This document shows, piece after piece, positions 45,152-55,346 of a stretch of 64,000 nucleotides of DNA. Source of the stretch: Flavobacterium nitrogenifigens (GTDB lineage Bacteria > Bacteroidota > Bacteroidia > Flavobacteriales > Flavobacteriaceae). How positions within the stretch are numbered: position 1 is the first letter of the stretch; every line of letters starts with the position of its first letter. Location of the stretch: NCBI RefSeq assembly GCF_003254565.1, contig NZ_QJRI01000162.1:32438-96437 (forward strand), read 5' to 3'. A program made the position numbers and the translations under genes. Under the pieces are notes generated by a model. It was not told the origin of the DNA. It did not search any database and saw nothing but the letters and a program-made list of their open reading frames with translations.

Positions 45152-46213
45152 TTAATTCTGCACTATATAAGAGCTAAACCCTTTAACAGCAAAGTCAAGG
45201 CATAGATTAAAGGCCGCTTGACCGCGAAGCTGCGCCGTCCCTCCCATTAAAATCGAAGATAGCTTTGCCTCATCGTCCTTATATTTTCTAACATTCTGAA
45301 AATAGCCCGCCACGGCATTGTAAGCCCCAAATACGGTTCCTTGGGTTGTGGCTGTCTGCTGGGTGGGATGAGCCATTGCATATTCGAACGCATTATCCAC
45401 CATGTTATTGAAACAGGCAGACAGCTCTTCGCTTCGCCCTTCCTGCAGTTTTTTAAGAACTTCCCTGCTGGGAGCCATAGCATGCTGGATCAGTCTTTTA
45501 ACCTCCTTATCGGATATGCGTGCCTTTGTCCAGTAGTTAAAAACTGCTTCCAGACTGCTGGACAACGTATCCGATATCCCCATTACTTTATGCGCCTGCT
45601 CCAAGCGGTCTTTAGCATTTGAGGTGTGGCGGATGCGCACCGTATTGGTTTTGGACTGCATGGCAGCGTTAAGGGTATTGGCGCATACGATTCGTATCGG
45701 CGTAAAAGCTGCCGTAATGCTTCCGCTCCCGTCATGAGAGGTGGTGAGGAAAAGATATTTCTCGATCAGATCATCCTTTCCCACTCGGATATAATCGGGA
45801 AGCTTTGCCGTGATAAAGATCCTCTCGCCATTTCCCAATGCTCCTGCGGTTTCATATAGTATGCCGTCACCGCCCACTATGCTGTCAAAAAAAGAAAAGG
45901 CATCCCTGTTCTGCACGATATGGTAATCTTTCCCGACAACGCCCAGCACAGTATCTGTGTCTGTCCGCACCGTGCTGCAGTAATCTGGAACATCCAGCCT
46001 GCCAGCAGTTATAAAGTCCTGCGTCACAATCGGAGCTGAAGGCGTAAAAAGCCTTCTTTTCTCCACTTCAAAATCCAGCCCCGCACGCGCTATCGCCTCG
46101 GCGCTTGTCGGATAATCTTCCACTGTCTGTCCGAGATTGTGCCAAGGCTTTTCCTTCACACTGAAAAAGCTGTGCTTTCCTGTCTGCTCGTTAAAATAAA
46201 TATGATGCGCCAT
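45152..46213 (-). CDS. DUF932 phage/plasmid-like protein
   Basis: The 353-residue protein has the DUF932 pattern: PWHNLGQTVEDYPTSAEAI, then VVGKDYHIVQNRDAFSFFDSI and LTTSHDGSGSITAAFTPIRIVCANTL. Family members occur on plasmids, phages and conjugative elements; the function is unknown. It follows an SSB gene by 29 bp, a pair often found on Bacteroidota mobile elements. Confidence 0.88.
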   Translation of the reverse strand: MAHHIYFNEQTGKHSFFSVKEKPWHNLGQTVEDYPTSAEAIARAGLDFEVEKRRLFTPSAPIVTQDFITAGRLDVPDYCSTVRTDTDTVLGVVGKDYHIVQNRDAFSFFDSIVGGDGILYETAGALGNGERIFITAKLPDYIRVGKDDLIEKYLFLTTSHDGSGSITAAFTPIRIVCANTLNAAMQSKTNTVRIRHTSNAKDRLEQAHKVMGISDTLSSSLEAVFNYWTKARISDKEVKRLIQHAMAPSREVLKKLQEGRSEELSACFNNMVDNAFEYAMAHPTQQTATTQGTVFGAYNAVAGYFQNVRKYKDDEAKLSSILMGGTAQLRGQAAFNLCLDFAVKGFSSYIVQN

Positions 46214-46242
46214 GATTTCTGATCTTTAAATTAAGCATGCCG

Positions 46243-46665
46243 TTAAAAAGGCATTTCATCACCCACCTTGCCATTATCCTTTTTAGCGGCAGTCCTGCCG
46301 TTTCCCTTCTTAGCACTACTGGTGCTTTCGCCTTCATCTGCCTTATCAGCGCTTCTTTTGGCAAAAGCCAAAATATTGAATGCATTGACATGAAAATCAA
46401 TGCTTCCGATCGGATTTCCGTCATTGTTGATATACACATGCATGCCCAGCCTGCCGCTCAACAGCACAACAGCACCTTTTTTGATCCATTGCCCCGCCTT
46501 CATGCTTATCCAGTACGAACATCTGATAAACGTTGCCACCTCCTTATACTCATGGCTTCCTGCTGGCTTATAGCGGTCATTGACCGCTATGGTGAAACTC
46601 AAAACCTCTTTCTCTCCTGCTCTGCGCACTTCCGCATCCCTAGTAACCCTTCCTGTAATTTCCAT
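46243..46665 (-). CDS. ssb: Single-stranded DNA-binding protein
   Basis: From the ATG at 46665 the protein is 140 residues with an OB-fold core MEITGRVTRDAEVR..KEVLSFTIAVNDRY and a C-terminal acidic tail ending DEMPF, which recruits partner proteins. An AAGG lies upstream. It is probably a mobile-element SSB rather than the chromosomal copy, given its DUF932 neighbour. A longer frame to 46728 adds a non-homologous start. Confidence 0.88.
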   Translation of the reverse strand: MEITGRVTRDAEVRRAGEKEVLSFTIAVNDRYKPAGSHEYKEVATFIRCSYWISMKAGQWIKKGAVVLLSGRLGMHVYINNDGNPIGSIDFHVNAFNILAFAKRSADKADEGESTSSAKKGNGRTAAKKDNGKVGDEMPF

Positions 46666-47152
46666 AACCTTAAAATTTAATAGTGAATACATTATTTCCA
46701 GCCGACCAATAGCCAATGACTGCACCAATGGAACATTTAACCAATAGCCTTTGCTCAGACTGCCCGCTTCCCTTAACTCCCGCTCCGCCCCTTAAAATTT
46801 GTTTTCAAAAGAAAAACGGAAAAAAGAAAGCAAGAGGCCAAGCGAAAGCTAAAGGATGCGGAGTGCTATAAGTCCCGAAGGGCGGATGGAAAAAAAGTGG
46901 AATCCGTTATGCGCATGCAGCAGACTTGCTGGCGCTATCTTGGCTGCCTTTTATCCGTTTCGAATGAAACCATGCACTTCCTGAAGATTCTCATCCTCCT
47001 GTTAATAAGACCTAGAGAAGCTTACTGCCAATAGCTCAAAAAGCAAAACAGCATAAATAACAAAATCAATAACAGGTAATTACACTGATAAAAAAACGGC
47101 ATAAAATTGTAATTTAGAAATCTCAAACAGTGCAATCAAAACAATGTGAAAA
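46666..47152. other. Intergenic region at the left side of the accessory island
   Basis: About 490 bases with no supported gene. The part near 46790-46900 is purine-rich and reads AAAGGATGCGGAG and CCCGAAGGGCGG, a style of sequence often seen near mobile-element SSB genes. No inverted repeat or attachment site was found. Confidence 0.35.
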
Positions 47153-48262
47153 ATGGCGCAGCAGAAAAAAAACACACCAAAAAACCATCACTTTGTGCCC
47201 CAGTTTTTCCAGCGTTTCTTCTCTTATGAAAACAACAGAAAAACTATTGGAATGTTCAATACAAAGCTTAATGAATTTAAAACACAAGTGCCTATTCCGT
47301 CACAGCTAAGCATCGATAATTTATATGGCAGCGATGGAGAACTCGAAAAGTGGCTTTCAAAGCTCGAAGCAGATTCAGCGCCAATCTTCAGAACAATGTG
47401 GGAAAAAGAAAAACTTCCCATAGCGCAAAGTCAAGACCATTCAAAAATGCTGCATTTCCTTATCATTTTGGATCTTCGAAACCCCATCAGATTCAAAATC
47501 CTGAACAGTTTCGCGCAGAAACTCCCAAACACTAAATCTAAAATCAGCGAAGGCAACGTTTCTGCAGATATGATACCGGGCTTACAAGAACAGCAGTCTG
47601 ACAAAGGAAAACTGCATTCCTTAAAATCTGCTGAAGCATTGGTAGGAGATCTGTTAAACCTAAAATTTAAACTTATAAAAAATGCCACTTCTTGCCCTTT
47701 TATCATCTCGGATAATCCGCTTATTATGTATAACCAATTTTTAGAAAAAAGAAAACCCCAATTTGGCAGCCAAAGAGATTTTGGAATAAAGGGATTGCAA
47801 TTTTTTCTGCCCCTAAACGATTCATATATGCTAGCTGTATATGATTCCGAAATATATAAACTGGGAAATAAAAAAGAGCATGTAGTAACCATAAATGATA
47901 AAAGAGGCATCGACCAGCTTAATCTTCTTCAGTTTCTAAACTCTGAAACTACCGTCAACTTCAGCCATAGAGCTACTGAACATTATATTCGGACAATCTA
48001 TGAAAAATCAAAAAAGTTTAAAAAAGCCAACGAGGACTTCATTAACGTACATGAAATGAAAGTTCCAAAAGAGTCAGAAAATTTTACTGCGCAAATGATA
48101 GAAATGGGAGTGTCAGATCTGAATATTAAATTATCACTTCAAAAATTAAATTTTATTACAAAATCCTGTGCAATTAAACTGAATACCATTTCAGACCTAT
48201 ACAGAAAAGATGTAAAATTCAAAGGTTACATGCATGTTGTCTATACAATAACACCAATATAA
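47153..48262 (+). CDS. DUF4238-family protein
   Basis: The 369-residue protein begins KKNTPKNHHFVPQFFQRFFS, the DUF4238 motif HHfVP.f.lr.F, and has PFIISDNPLIMY in the middle, a second family landmark. DUF4238 proteins occur in mobile and defence regions; no activity is established. It opens the rightward accessory run. GC is lower than in the chromosomal flanks. Confidence 0.8.
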   Translation: MAQQKKNTPKNHHFVPQFFQRFFSYENNRKTIGMFNTKLNEFKTQVPIPSQLSIDNLYGSDGELEKWLSKLEADSAPIFRTMWEKEKLPIAQSQDHSKMLHFLIILDLRNPIRFKILNSFAQKLPNTKSKISEGNVSADMIPGLQEQQSDKGKLHSLKSAEALVGDLLNLKFKLIKNATSCPFIISDNPLIMYNQFLEKRKPQFGSQRDFGIKGLQFFLPLNDSYMLAVYDSEIYKLGNKKEHVVTINDKRGIDQLNLLQFLNSETTVNFSHRATEHYIRTIYEKSKKFKKANEDFINVHEMKVPKESENFTAQMIEMGVSDLNIKLSLQKLNFITKSCAIKLNTISDLYRKDVKFKGYMHVVYTITPI

Positions 48263-48550
48263 AAAAATTAAAAGAATCCGTTCAGATAACCTTTTTATCT
48301 GTGACTTCTACTTGCGGCAAGATGTCCGGTTGTATCACAACCGATATCTTACCACCTATTGCCTCGGAACTCGGCGGTGGAGAAATCATAAATTTTTAAG
48401 ATCGAAAGACACCAAAAATATTAGCCAAAAGAATAAATATCATAAAAAAATAAAAATAATTTGTAATATAATTTTACTCGTAAACTTTAAATTAAGTTAC
48501 GATTTCTGATATAAATAACATTAATTTTACTGTTATCTTATAAAAAAATT
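48263..48550. other. Intergenic region with a long hairpin
   Basis: GGCAAGATGTCCGGTTGT and ACAACCGATATCTTACC (48316-48353) form an almost complete stem with a 3-nt loop. No T-run follows. It does not share the GTTAGCT ends of the later spacers. A 65-codon frame across it is probably not a gene. Confidence 0.45.
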
Positions 48551-51500
48551 ATGGTTGAAATTAATTGGAACATATTTAAAGCTAAATTTTTCGAAAGAGA
48601 AACAAAAACTTTTGAAAGCTTGTCTTATCAACTTTTCTGCTTTGAGCATAATCAACCTTATGGCATTTTTAGATTCAAAAATCAAACAGGTATCGAAGTG
48701 GAGCCTATCTCAATTGAAAATGAATCAATAGGGTTTCAGGCGAAATATTATGATACAAAAATTTCAGATAACAAACGAGATATCTGTGACTCCTTAGATA
48801 AGGCAAAATCCAAAAACCCTAAATTAACCAGGATATATCTTTATATCAACCAAGAACTTTCAGAAAGTTCTAAAAAAGGATTGAAAGAACCGAAATACAA
48901 AATTGAAATTGAAGAACATGCGAAAAAATTGCAATTATCACTTGTATGGCGTGTACCAAGTCATTTCGAGATCCAATTAGCAAAACCTGAAAACAATTAT
49001 TTATGTGAATTTTACTTTAGTAACTCGCTTAATATTGTTGATTTTATAAAATCTGTAAATAATCATACAGAGCATATTTTATTCTCTATTCAAAATAACA
49101 TTAAGTTTAAAAATACAACAATACAAATAGATCGTTCTCAAATATTGCAAAAATTACAAGAACCAACTGAAGAAGGGCAAGTAATTATTTTAAATGGAGA
49201 CGGTGGATGTGGCAAAACTGCGATTATCAAAGACCTTTACCAAAATGTCAAAGAAAAAATCCCTTTATATGTATTTAAAGCAATTGAGTTCAATGTTTCA
49301 AACATTCACGATATATTCAATAAATATGGCAAGTACACTTTTGATGATTTTCTTGATGTTCATAAAAATGAATTAAATAAAATCATTGTCATAGATTCTG
49401 CAGAAGCTCTTTCTGATATTAATGATAATCATATTGTCTTTAAAGAATTTTTATCAGCGTTACTTAAAAACTCATGGCAAATAATATTTACTACTAGGAA
49501 TAATTATTTAGATGATTTAAGATTTCTATTTTTGCAAGTCTATAGAATAAAGTTTAAATCTTTATACATTGAAAATCCAAGTATAAAAGAACTTACAGAA
49601 TTATCTACTATTAATAATTTTGAATTACCTATAAATCCATTACTATTAAAATTATTGCAAAATCTTTTTTATTTAGATGAATACCTTTCTAATTATAATG
49701 AGTTTGACAACACGACAAGTTATGATTATTTTAAAAATGTATTATGGAATAAGAAAATACAAAATAGTTCTTTTACAAAAAACAATATTCATATTTTAAG
49801 AGAAAAATGCTTTCTGTCAATAGCAAAAGAAAGAAGTGAAAGCGGGCAATTTTACATTAATCCACTAAACTGTAATGAGGAAGCACTGTCTATGCTTCAA
49901 AAAGATGAAATTATAAAATATGATTCAGATAATGGAGGATATTTTATAACACATGATATCTACGAAGAATGGGCGCTAGCAGTAATTATTGAAAGGGCAT
50001 ATAATAATTCTGAATCATATGACGTGTTTTTCCTAAACATAGGAAATTCACTTGCAATCAGAAGATCTTTTCGTAAATGGCTATCACAAAAAATAGCCGA
50101 TAACATTTTAAGTGTTGATGCCCTTATCAGCTATGCTATTACCGACCCTAATATTGATTTATTCTGGAAAGACGAAGTACTTATAACAATTTTACTTTCT
50201 GAATATTCTTCTAATTTTTTTGAAAAATTTGAAAACTTTGTTCTCTTAAATAAATTTCAAGTATTAAAGAGAATTGTTTTCCTAATTCGAATAGCATGTA
50301 AAGAATTGGATGATGTTGTTAATGATCTTGATGAGAAAAATTTAAAGTATCTCTTCACAAAACCAAAAGGTAGTGGATGGAATAGCGTTATTCTCTTAAT
50401 TTATTCTAATATCTCCTCATTTGATAATAATAATTTATCATTTTTTTTACCAGTATTAATTGAATGGACTAAAAAAAATTATACAGGTGAGACCACAAGG
50501 CATGCAGGCTTAATCGCATTGAATTTGTATGAAAAAATTCAGCATGATGACTCAGAATTAAAATATCTGAATATAGAAAAAAAATTAGTTGAGATCATAT
50601 TATATAGTGCTATTGAAATCAAAGATGAACTGGCAGTTGTTTTTGAAGAAATAAAAAATAATAGCAACTCAAACTTAGATTCGCCATATATAGAATTAGT
50701 TAACTCAATCTTGACTTCTACTCATGAAAATCTAATAATAATTTCAACATTACCAATCCAAGTAATAGAGCTAGCAAATAAGTTTTGGAAAAACATAGAA
50801 AAAACTGACCATCCATATTATAGTATGCACAAAGATGAATACAATTATGGAATTAGAAACTTAGGTAATTCTGATTATTCTCCCCCAAGCGCATACCAAA
50901 CGCCAGTTTATCAATTGCTAAGATGCGATTTAGTAAGTACCTTAAATTTTATAATTGAATTTACAAATTATGCAATTTCTAATTATTACAAGGAATCCAA
51001 ATTTGCGAATAATCTTGAAAAAATTGAATTAAAAATTAGCGAGAACGATACGCAAACTATATTTATCGGATCTGAAATTTGGGAGATGTATAGAAGTGGT
51101 GGTTCTGCTCCTAATATTCTAAAATCAATGCATATGGCACTTGAAAGATATCTTTTAGATATTTCCAAAAATCTGCCTGATGCTGGTCTAGAAAATTTGC
51201 TTAGATATATTCTGAAAAAATCTCAATCCGGATCAATTGTAGCTGTTGTTGCAAGTATTACTTTAGCAAATCCAGACAAATTGTATAATATTGCTAAAAT
51301 TCTTTTTGCTTCACCTGAAATTCTTTTATTAGATAGATTATGTGCTTATTCCGAACACCAAAATGAGTGGTTAAGTAATATTGGATTTGGTTTAAATAAT
51401 GAAGATCAATATTATAGGGACGAGAGGAAGGAGTCTGCTAAATTGCCACATCGAGGAAATACTCTTGAAAGCTTGATGATAAGTTATCAATTTTTTAAGA

Positions 51501-53260
51501 ATGAATCTATTTCAGAGCAGATGGCTGACGATCGACAACAGGAAATTTATTCAATTATTGACGATTTGTATACTAGATATCCAGAAAAATCAAATTCCTC
51601 GGAAAATCACATGGTTTTGAGACTACTTATTGCGCAACTTGATAGAAGAAAAATGGAGCCAATAGTGGAACATAAAGATGATAAATTATTAATTAATTTC
51701 AACCCTCAAATTGCATCAGATTTAAAACAGCACAGTATCGATGCTCTTAAAGTAGCTGAAAATTTTTCTAGGCACACTCAATTAAAACTATGGTCTCACT
51801 ATAAATTTGATAAGAGAAACGATCAATCAAATTATGATAAATACAATAATAACCCAAAGCTCGCTATCAAAGAAGCTAAAGATATATTAAGGGAAGCACA
51901 AAACCCTAAAAGCGAATATCCATCCTTATTTAGCGATGAAATTCCTGCTTATGTTTGTAGTGCAATTTTAAAAGAATTCCCCGATAAGGTTACTGAGAAT
52001 GACTTAAAGTTTTGCAAAGAAACACTGCTTAAATTTGCAAAAAATCAGCTTCAAGATGATTATCAATATCAAATTGCAGATGGTGTAGAGGTTGCCATAT
52101 CTGCACTACCTCATGTTGTTAGTTTATTTCCAGAAACGCTTCCTGAAGTAAAATTAATTTTACTTCTTACTTTACTTGACAACACTGCAATTGGAAATTA
52201 CAAGCAAGTTTGTGATTATGCAATTCAAACTATAAATGGTGATCTGAAAATTATGCACGGTGATTTTTGTGAGGAATTCATTATATCATACTTAGAATTA
52301 AAACCTTTATTAGATAAACTAATAAAAAGTGAACCTCCCAAATTTAATTCAAGAAATAATTTTATAGAAATTTTCACAAAAAAACATGCTAAAGAGATTA
52401 AAAAGATTCAAAAAGAAAAAAATAAGTTAGAAAATTTCAGTCCAGAAAATTACAGTTTAGAAATACTAGAGCTAACTTTTAGACTTATCGCTACTGATAC
52501 AAAAAATGAAAAACTGTTAAATTTCGTGGAAAAAATATTACCTCACTTAGCTGATAAATTTCTTAAGAAAGATTCAGAACTGACTATTAATTATTCATTT
52601 CGATCAAATTTTTTTAAGCGTTTTGCAGAATTTATTTTACTTAGAGACGTGACTAATATTTCAAAATTCGTTACACCTTTTGCTGATAAACTTAGTGGTA
52701 ACAGAGAATCTGTTCAATTTTTGGAACAATTCATATTTGTAGAGGATAAATTAAACTCATATGAGCCTTTCTGGGCAATGTGGAATAATATTTATAAAAA
52801 CATTATTCCACATTGCATAAAAAACAGTGGGCATTATACAGAAGACCTTCTTAAAACATATATGCTCGCATGGTCATATTGGAATAGTAATGCTATAGAT
52901 TGGCATAGCCTTCGAGACAGAGAAAAATTATTTTATCAAAGGATAACTGTCGATCTAGGTCATTCAGCAATAACATTGTATTCAATATCAAAAATTCTTA
53001 ATAGTATAGCTAGTGATTTTTTAAACGAAGGTATGATGTGGATAAGTCAAATGATATCCTTAAATTCCTATTCAAATTTTAATCGTTTGGAAAGCGATAC
53101 AATTATTTATCTCGAGAATGTCGTTCGAAAATTTGTCTATCTTAAAAGGGAAAATATAAAAAAAGATCCCAAAATAAAAAAACAGGTTCTTATTGTTTTA
53201 AATTTTCTTATTGAAAGAACTTCTGTAAATGCATATTTATTAAGAGAAGATATTCTATAA
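48551..53260 (+). CDS. Nuclease-STAND NTPase, Avs-like antiviral protein
   Basis: The 1569-residue protein has three parts. Residues 1-150 carry a PD-(D/E)xK-like nuclease signature, GIEVEP (Glu49/Glu51) followed by GFQAKYYD (Gln63-x-Lys65), as in Cap4 and Mrr-type nucleases. Residues about 190-480 are a P-loop domain with Walker A GDGGCGKT (216-223) and Walker B KIIVIDSAE (277-285). The remaining 1000 residues are helical and repeat-like, the usual target-sensing region. This is the architecture of Avs (antiviral STAND) proteins, which cut DNA after binding a phage protein. Which Avs type, if any, cannot be told without a search. Confidence 0.78.
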   Translation: MVEINWNIFKAKFFERETKTFESLSYQLFCFEHNQPYGIFRFKNQTGIEVEPISIENESIGFQAKYYDTKISDNKRDICDSLDKAKSKNPKLTRIYLYINQELSESSKKGLKEPKYKIEIEEHAKKLQLSLVWRVPSHFEIQLAKPENNYLCEFYFSNSLNIVDFIKSVNNHTEHILFSIQNNIKFKNTTIQIDRSQILQKLQEPTEEGQVIILNGDGGCGKTAIIKDLYQNVKEKIPLYVFKAIEFNVSNIHDIFNKYGKYTFDDFLDVHKNELNKIIVIDSAEALSDINDNHIVFKEFLSALLKNSWQIIFTTRNNYLDDLRFLFLQVYRIKFKSLYIENPSIKELTELSTINNFELPINPLLLKLLQNLFYLDEYLSNYNEFDNTTSYDYFKNVLWNKKIQNSSFTKNNIHILREKCFLSIAKERSESGQFYINPLNCNEEALSMLQKDEIIKYDSDNGGYFITHDIYEEWALAVIIERAYNNSESYDVFFLNIGNSLAIRRSFRKWLSQKIADNILSVDALISYAITDPNIDLFWKDEVLITILLSEYSSNFFEKFENFVLLNKFQVLKRIVFLIRIACKELDDVVNDLDEKNLKYLFTKPKGSGWNSVILLIYSNISSFDNNNLSFFLPVLIEWTKKNYTGETTRHAGLIALNLYEKIQHDDSELKYLNIEKKLVEIILYSAIEIKDELAVVFEEIKNNSNSNLDSPYIELVNSILTSTHENLIIISTLPIQVIELANKFWKNIEKTDHPYYSMHKDEYNYGIRNLGNSDYSPPSAYQTPVYQLLRCDLVSTLNFIIEFTNYAISNYYKESKFANNLEKIELKISENDTQTIFIGSEIWEMYRSGGSAPNILKSMHMALERYLLDISKNLPDAGLENLLRYILKKSQSGSIVAVVASITLANPDKLYNIAKILFASPEILLLDRLCAYSEHQNEWLSNIGFGLNNEDQYYRDERKESAKLPHRGNTLESLMISYQFFKNESISEQMADDRQQEIYSIIDDLYTRYPEKSNSSENHMVLRLLIAQLDRRKMEPIVEHKDDKLLINFNPQIASDLKQHSIDALKVAENFSRHTQLKLWSHYKFDKRNDQSNYDKYNNNPKLAIKEAKDILREAQNPKSEYPSLFSDEIPAYVCSAILKEFPDKVTENDLKFCKETLLKFAKNQLQDDYQYQIADGVEVAISALPHVVSLFPETLPEVKLILLLTLLDNTAIGNYKQVCDYAIQTINGDLKIMHGDFCEEFIISYLELKPLLDKLIKSEPPKFNSRNNFIEIFTKKHAKEIKKIQKEKNKLENFSPENYSLEILELTFRLIATDTKNEKLLNFVEKILPHLADKFLKKDSELTINYSFRSNFFKRFAEFILLRDVTNISKFVTPFADKLSGNRESVQFLEQFIFVEDKLNSYEPFWAMWNNIYKNIIPHCIKNSGHYTEDLLKTYMLAWSYWNSNAIDWHSLRDREKLFYQRITVDLGHSAITLYSISKILNSIASDFLNEGMMWISQMISLNSYSNFNRLESDTIIYLENVVRKFVYLKRENIKKDPKIKKQVLIVLNFLIERTSVNAYLLREDIL

Positions 53261-53460
53261 GTAGAATATTTTTTTTGAAGCACATTAAAATATTAATTCT
53301 TTTTAATTATATGTCAAATATTTACCGGCGTATAACTTAACATAATTTGAACTTACTACCTAAAATCTGCATAATTTCTTTAAGTCATGTAGAAAATGTT
53401 TCATCGGGCATAACAGTAGCAAAATGATACAAATAGATATTCTATCAAAACAGACAAAAT

Positions 53461-54483
53461 ATGGGAGACATCAATAAAATCAAAATTATACACGAAATTA
53501 AGAACAAATTTAGTGTTGATGATATAATATTAAAGAAGTTCATTGAGCAAATTGAAAATTCAAATTACAAAGATAATATTGAAAGATTTTTTAGAGGTTA
53601 CAAAGTTGAGGACAATTTTCACGTTCTCTTCTCTGCAATGCCTTGGGTTAAACTTATTCATGAACTTGGGCAAGTACAACTACCAACTTTATCCAAAGAG
53701 ACTTATCAAGTTCCTGACTTCACTATCTTCTTTGAAACCAGTAAGAAAGAACATAGACCAATTCTATTAGAAGTTAAATCTGTAAAAGGTGATAGCCAAA
53801 GTTTAGAAGTTATGTCCAAACAACTAAACGCTTGCGTAGAGTATTCCAAAATTGTTAGCAATACTTTTTTATACGCAATCTATTGGGATAAATATCAAAC
53901 TTGGACATTAAATGCAATTGAAAATTTTGAAGTAAAAACAAAAAAACATAAAATTACGTTTTTCGATGCAATTACGAATGACTTGTCAGTAATTGTAGGT
54001 GATATTACTTTTTTGATAAATCAACCTATTTATCGTAAGACAATTTGCAATAAGAGTATTACAGATAGTAAAAATCCACAGCATCAAAAATTTGGAGTTA
54101 TTATTTCAGATAGTGTTTCGATTAACAATATAAATTTTATTGAAATAGAAAGTTTTGAGTCTGCTATTATTGATTCAAGTATAAAAATGAAAGTTATTGA
54201 TACAAAAATAGATGGAGACAAAACCACGATAACTGAAATATCAAACATCAACTACTTTTTAAAATTAAGCACACTCACGCTAAGACACTTAGCTGTTTTC
54301 AATGTAAAATTAAATGAGCAATATGCTGACATATCAAGAAGGATGATTGTAGAATTTTTCAAAAAACTAAACATTACAAAAAGTTTCTCAATCCCAGCAG
54401 TTAAAACAGTAACTTCTGATATTTTGTATAAACAAGCTTTTGAAGAAAGTTGGGTTAATAAAAACTATTCTTTGACAAAATAA
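53461..54483 (+). CDS. PD-(D/E)xK nuclease-like protein
   Basis: The 340-residue protein has VPDFTIFF (Asp86) followed 17 residues later by ILLEVKSVKG (Glu104-x-Lys106), the catalytic pattern of PD-(D/E)xK nucleases. It is preceded by a helical N-terminus. The C-terminal 200 residues are beta-rich and of unknown fold. It lies 200 bp after the STAND gene in the same direction and may be a separate nuclease or a partner of it. DNA is very AT-rich. Confidence 0.65.
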   Translation: MGDINKIKIIHEIKNKFSVDDIILKKFIEQIENSNYKDNIERFFRGYKVEDNFHVLFSAMPWVKLIHELGQVQLPTLSKETYQVPDFTIFFETSKKEHRPILLEVKSVKGDSQSLEVMSKQLNACVEYSKIVSNTFLYAIYWDKYQTWTLNAIENFEVKTKKHKITFFDAITNDLSVIVGDITFLINQPIYRKTICNKSITDSKNPQHQKFGVIISDSVSINNINFIEIESFESAIIDSSIKMKVIDTKIDGDKTTITEISNINYFLKLSTLTLRHLAVFNVKLNEQYADISRRMIVEFFKKLNITKSFSIPAVKTVTSDILYKQAFEESWVNKNYSLTK

Positions 54484-54788
54484 TGATTAGAAGAGCAACT
54501 TCTTAAATAAAAAAGCTCTAACGAATAAAATGAAACGTCTAAAAAAACAAGTTCCCTAAACTTAATCTAAAAATAGTTTTGTACGTGAAAAATTTGTGCT
54601 TTAGGAAAAAAATCTTGCTTCTTTAAAACCTGCATATAAAAGCAGTTACAAGCGATTTGCGGATTAAAGAAATTATCGTTTTTATTCCTATCTTCGTTAA
54701 ACCGAAAATACTCTCGGTTTCAAAATCCGCACACGACTTGTAGTTGCGTTGCGGAATGAACGCTAGCTGAAAGCCAAAAAAAATGTAA
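54484..54788. repeat. attC-like cassette junction 1
   Basis: At 54641-54774, TTACAAG and TTTGCGGATT pair with AATCCGCACA and CTTGTAG, and the right end reads CGCTAGCTGAAAGCC, close to the GTTAGCTGTAAGCC end of junction 4. An inner motif AAAAATAGTTTTGTAC at about 54574 recurs in junction 3. A second pair TTCCCTAAA/TTTAGGAA lies further left, so two sites may be fused. Confidence 0.5.
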
Positions 54789-55247
54789 ATGAGAAATTTA
54801 AAATCATATCATTACTTCTGGATTGTAAGTTCAATAATCTTACTTATTGGACTTTCAAATCTTAAGAATGAAGATTCAACAATTGATGTAAATATTCATG
54901 ATACTTACTACGTAATAGAACATTTTCTGTTAGCAGAAATCTTATTTTTCGGTTATCTATTTCTAGGCTTAGGATATTGGCTTGTAGAGAAAATTTTAAA
55001 AAAACAACTAATCTCAATTCTGACCAGAATTCATACTTCAATACTAATAGGTAGTTTCTTAGTTTATTGGATTGTCATTCTTTACACCAAAATTTTATCT
55101 AAGGAAGATGATATATTTAATAATAGCTATGAAAAAATCAACATCACATTAATGACTATGTTCTTGGCAATTATTTTCATTGCACAACCAATTTATATAA
55201 CAAATATTTTAATTGCACTCTTTAGAAAGAAATTGACCATCGGCTAA
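54789..55247 (+). CDS. Small membrane protein with cytochrome-oxidase-like HDTYYV motif
   Basis: The 152-residue protein has about four membrane segments. After the first is DVNIHDTYYVIEHFLL, very like the HDTYFVVAHFH heme-copper motif of cytochrome c oxidase subunit I, but lacking the second His of HFH. There is no other oxidase feature and the protein is far too short to be one. The function is unknown. It lies alone between two palindromic junctions; its stop codon is inside the GCTAACCGC motif that starts the next junction. Confidence 0.65.
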   Translation: MRNLKSYHYFWIVSSIILLIGLSNLKNEDSTIDVNIHDTYYVIEHFLLAEILFFGYLFLGLGYWLVEKILKKQLISILTRIHTSILIGSFLVYWIVILYTKILSKEDDIFNNSYEKINITLMTMFLAIIFIAQPIYITNILIALFRKKLTIG

Positions 55248-55272
55248 CCGCGCATTTAATAAAATGCCGGTT
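55241..55272. repeat. Short attC-like junction 2
   Basis: GGCTAACCGC contains the stop codon of the upstream gene and begins a hairpin AACCGCGCATTT/AAATGCCGGTT with a 4-nt loop. The same GCTAACCGC overlaps the stop codon at 58670. The right half of a full junction is missing here. Confidence 0.4.
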
Positions 55273-55346
55273 CAATACATAAAAACAAAATATTAAACAT
55301 AGATAATTAAATATAGCCTTACATAATTAATAAATAGAAAATTAGA

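Noticed and set aside
48312..48509. Rightward 65-codon frame
   Set aside because: It spans a strong hairpin and a poly-Lys AT-rich tail and has no start signal.
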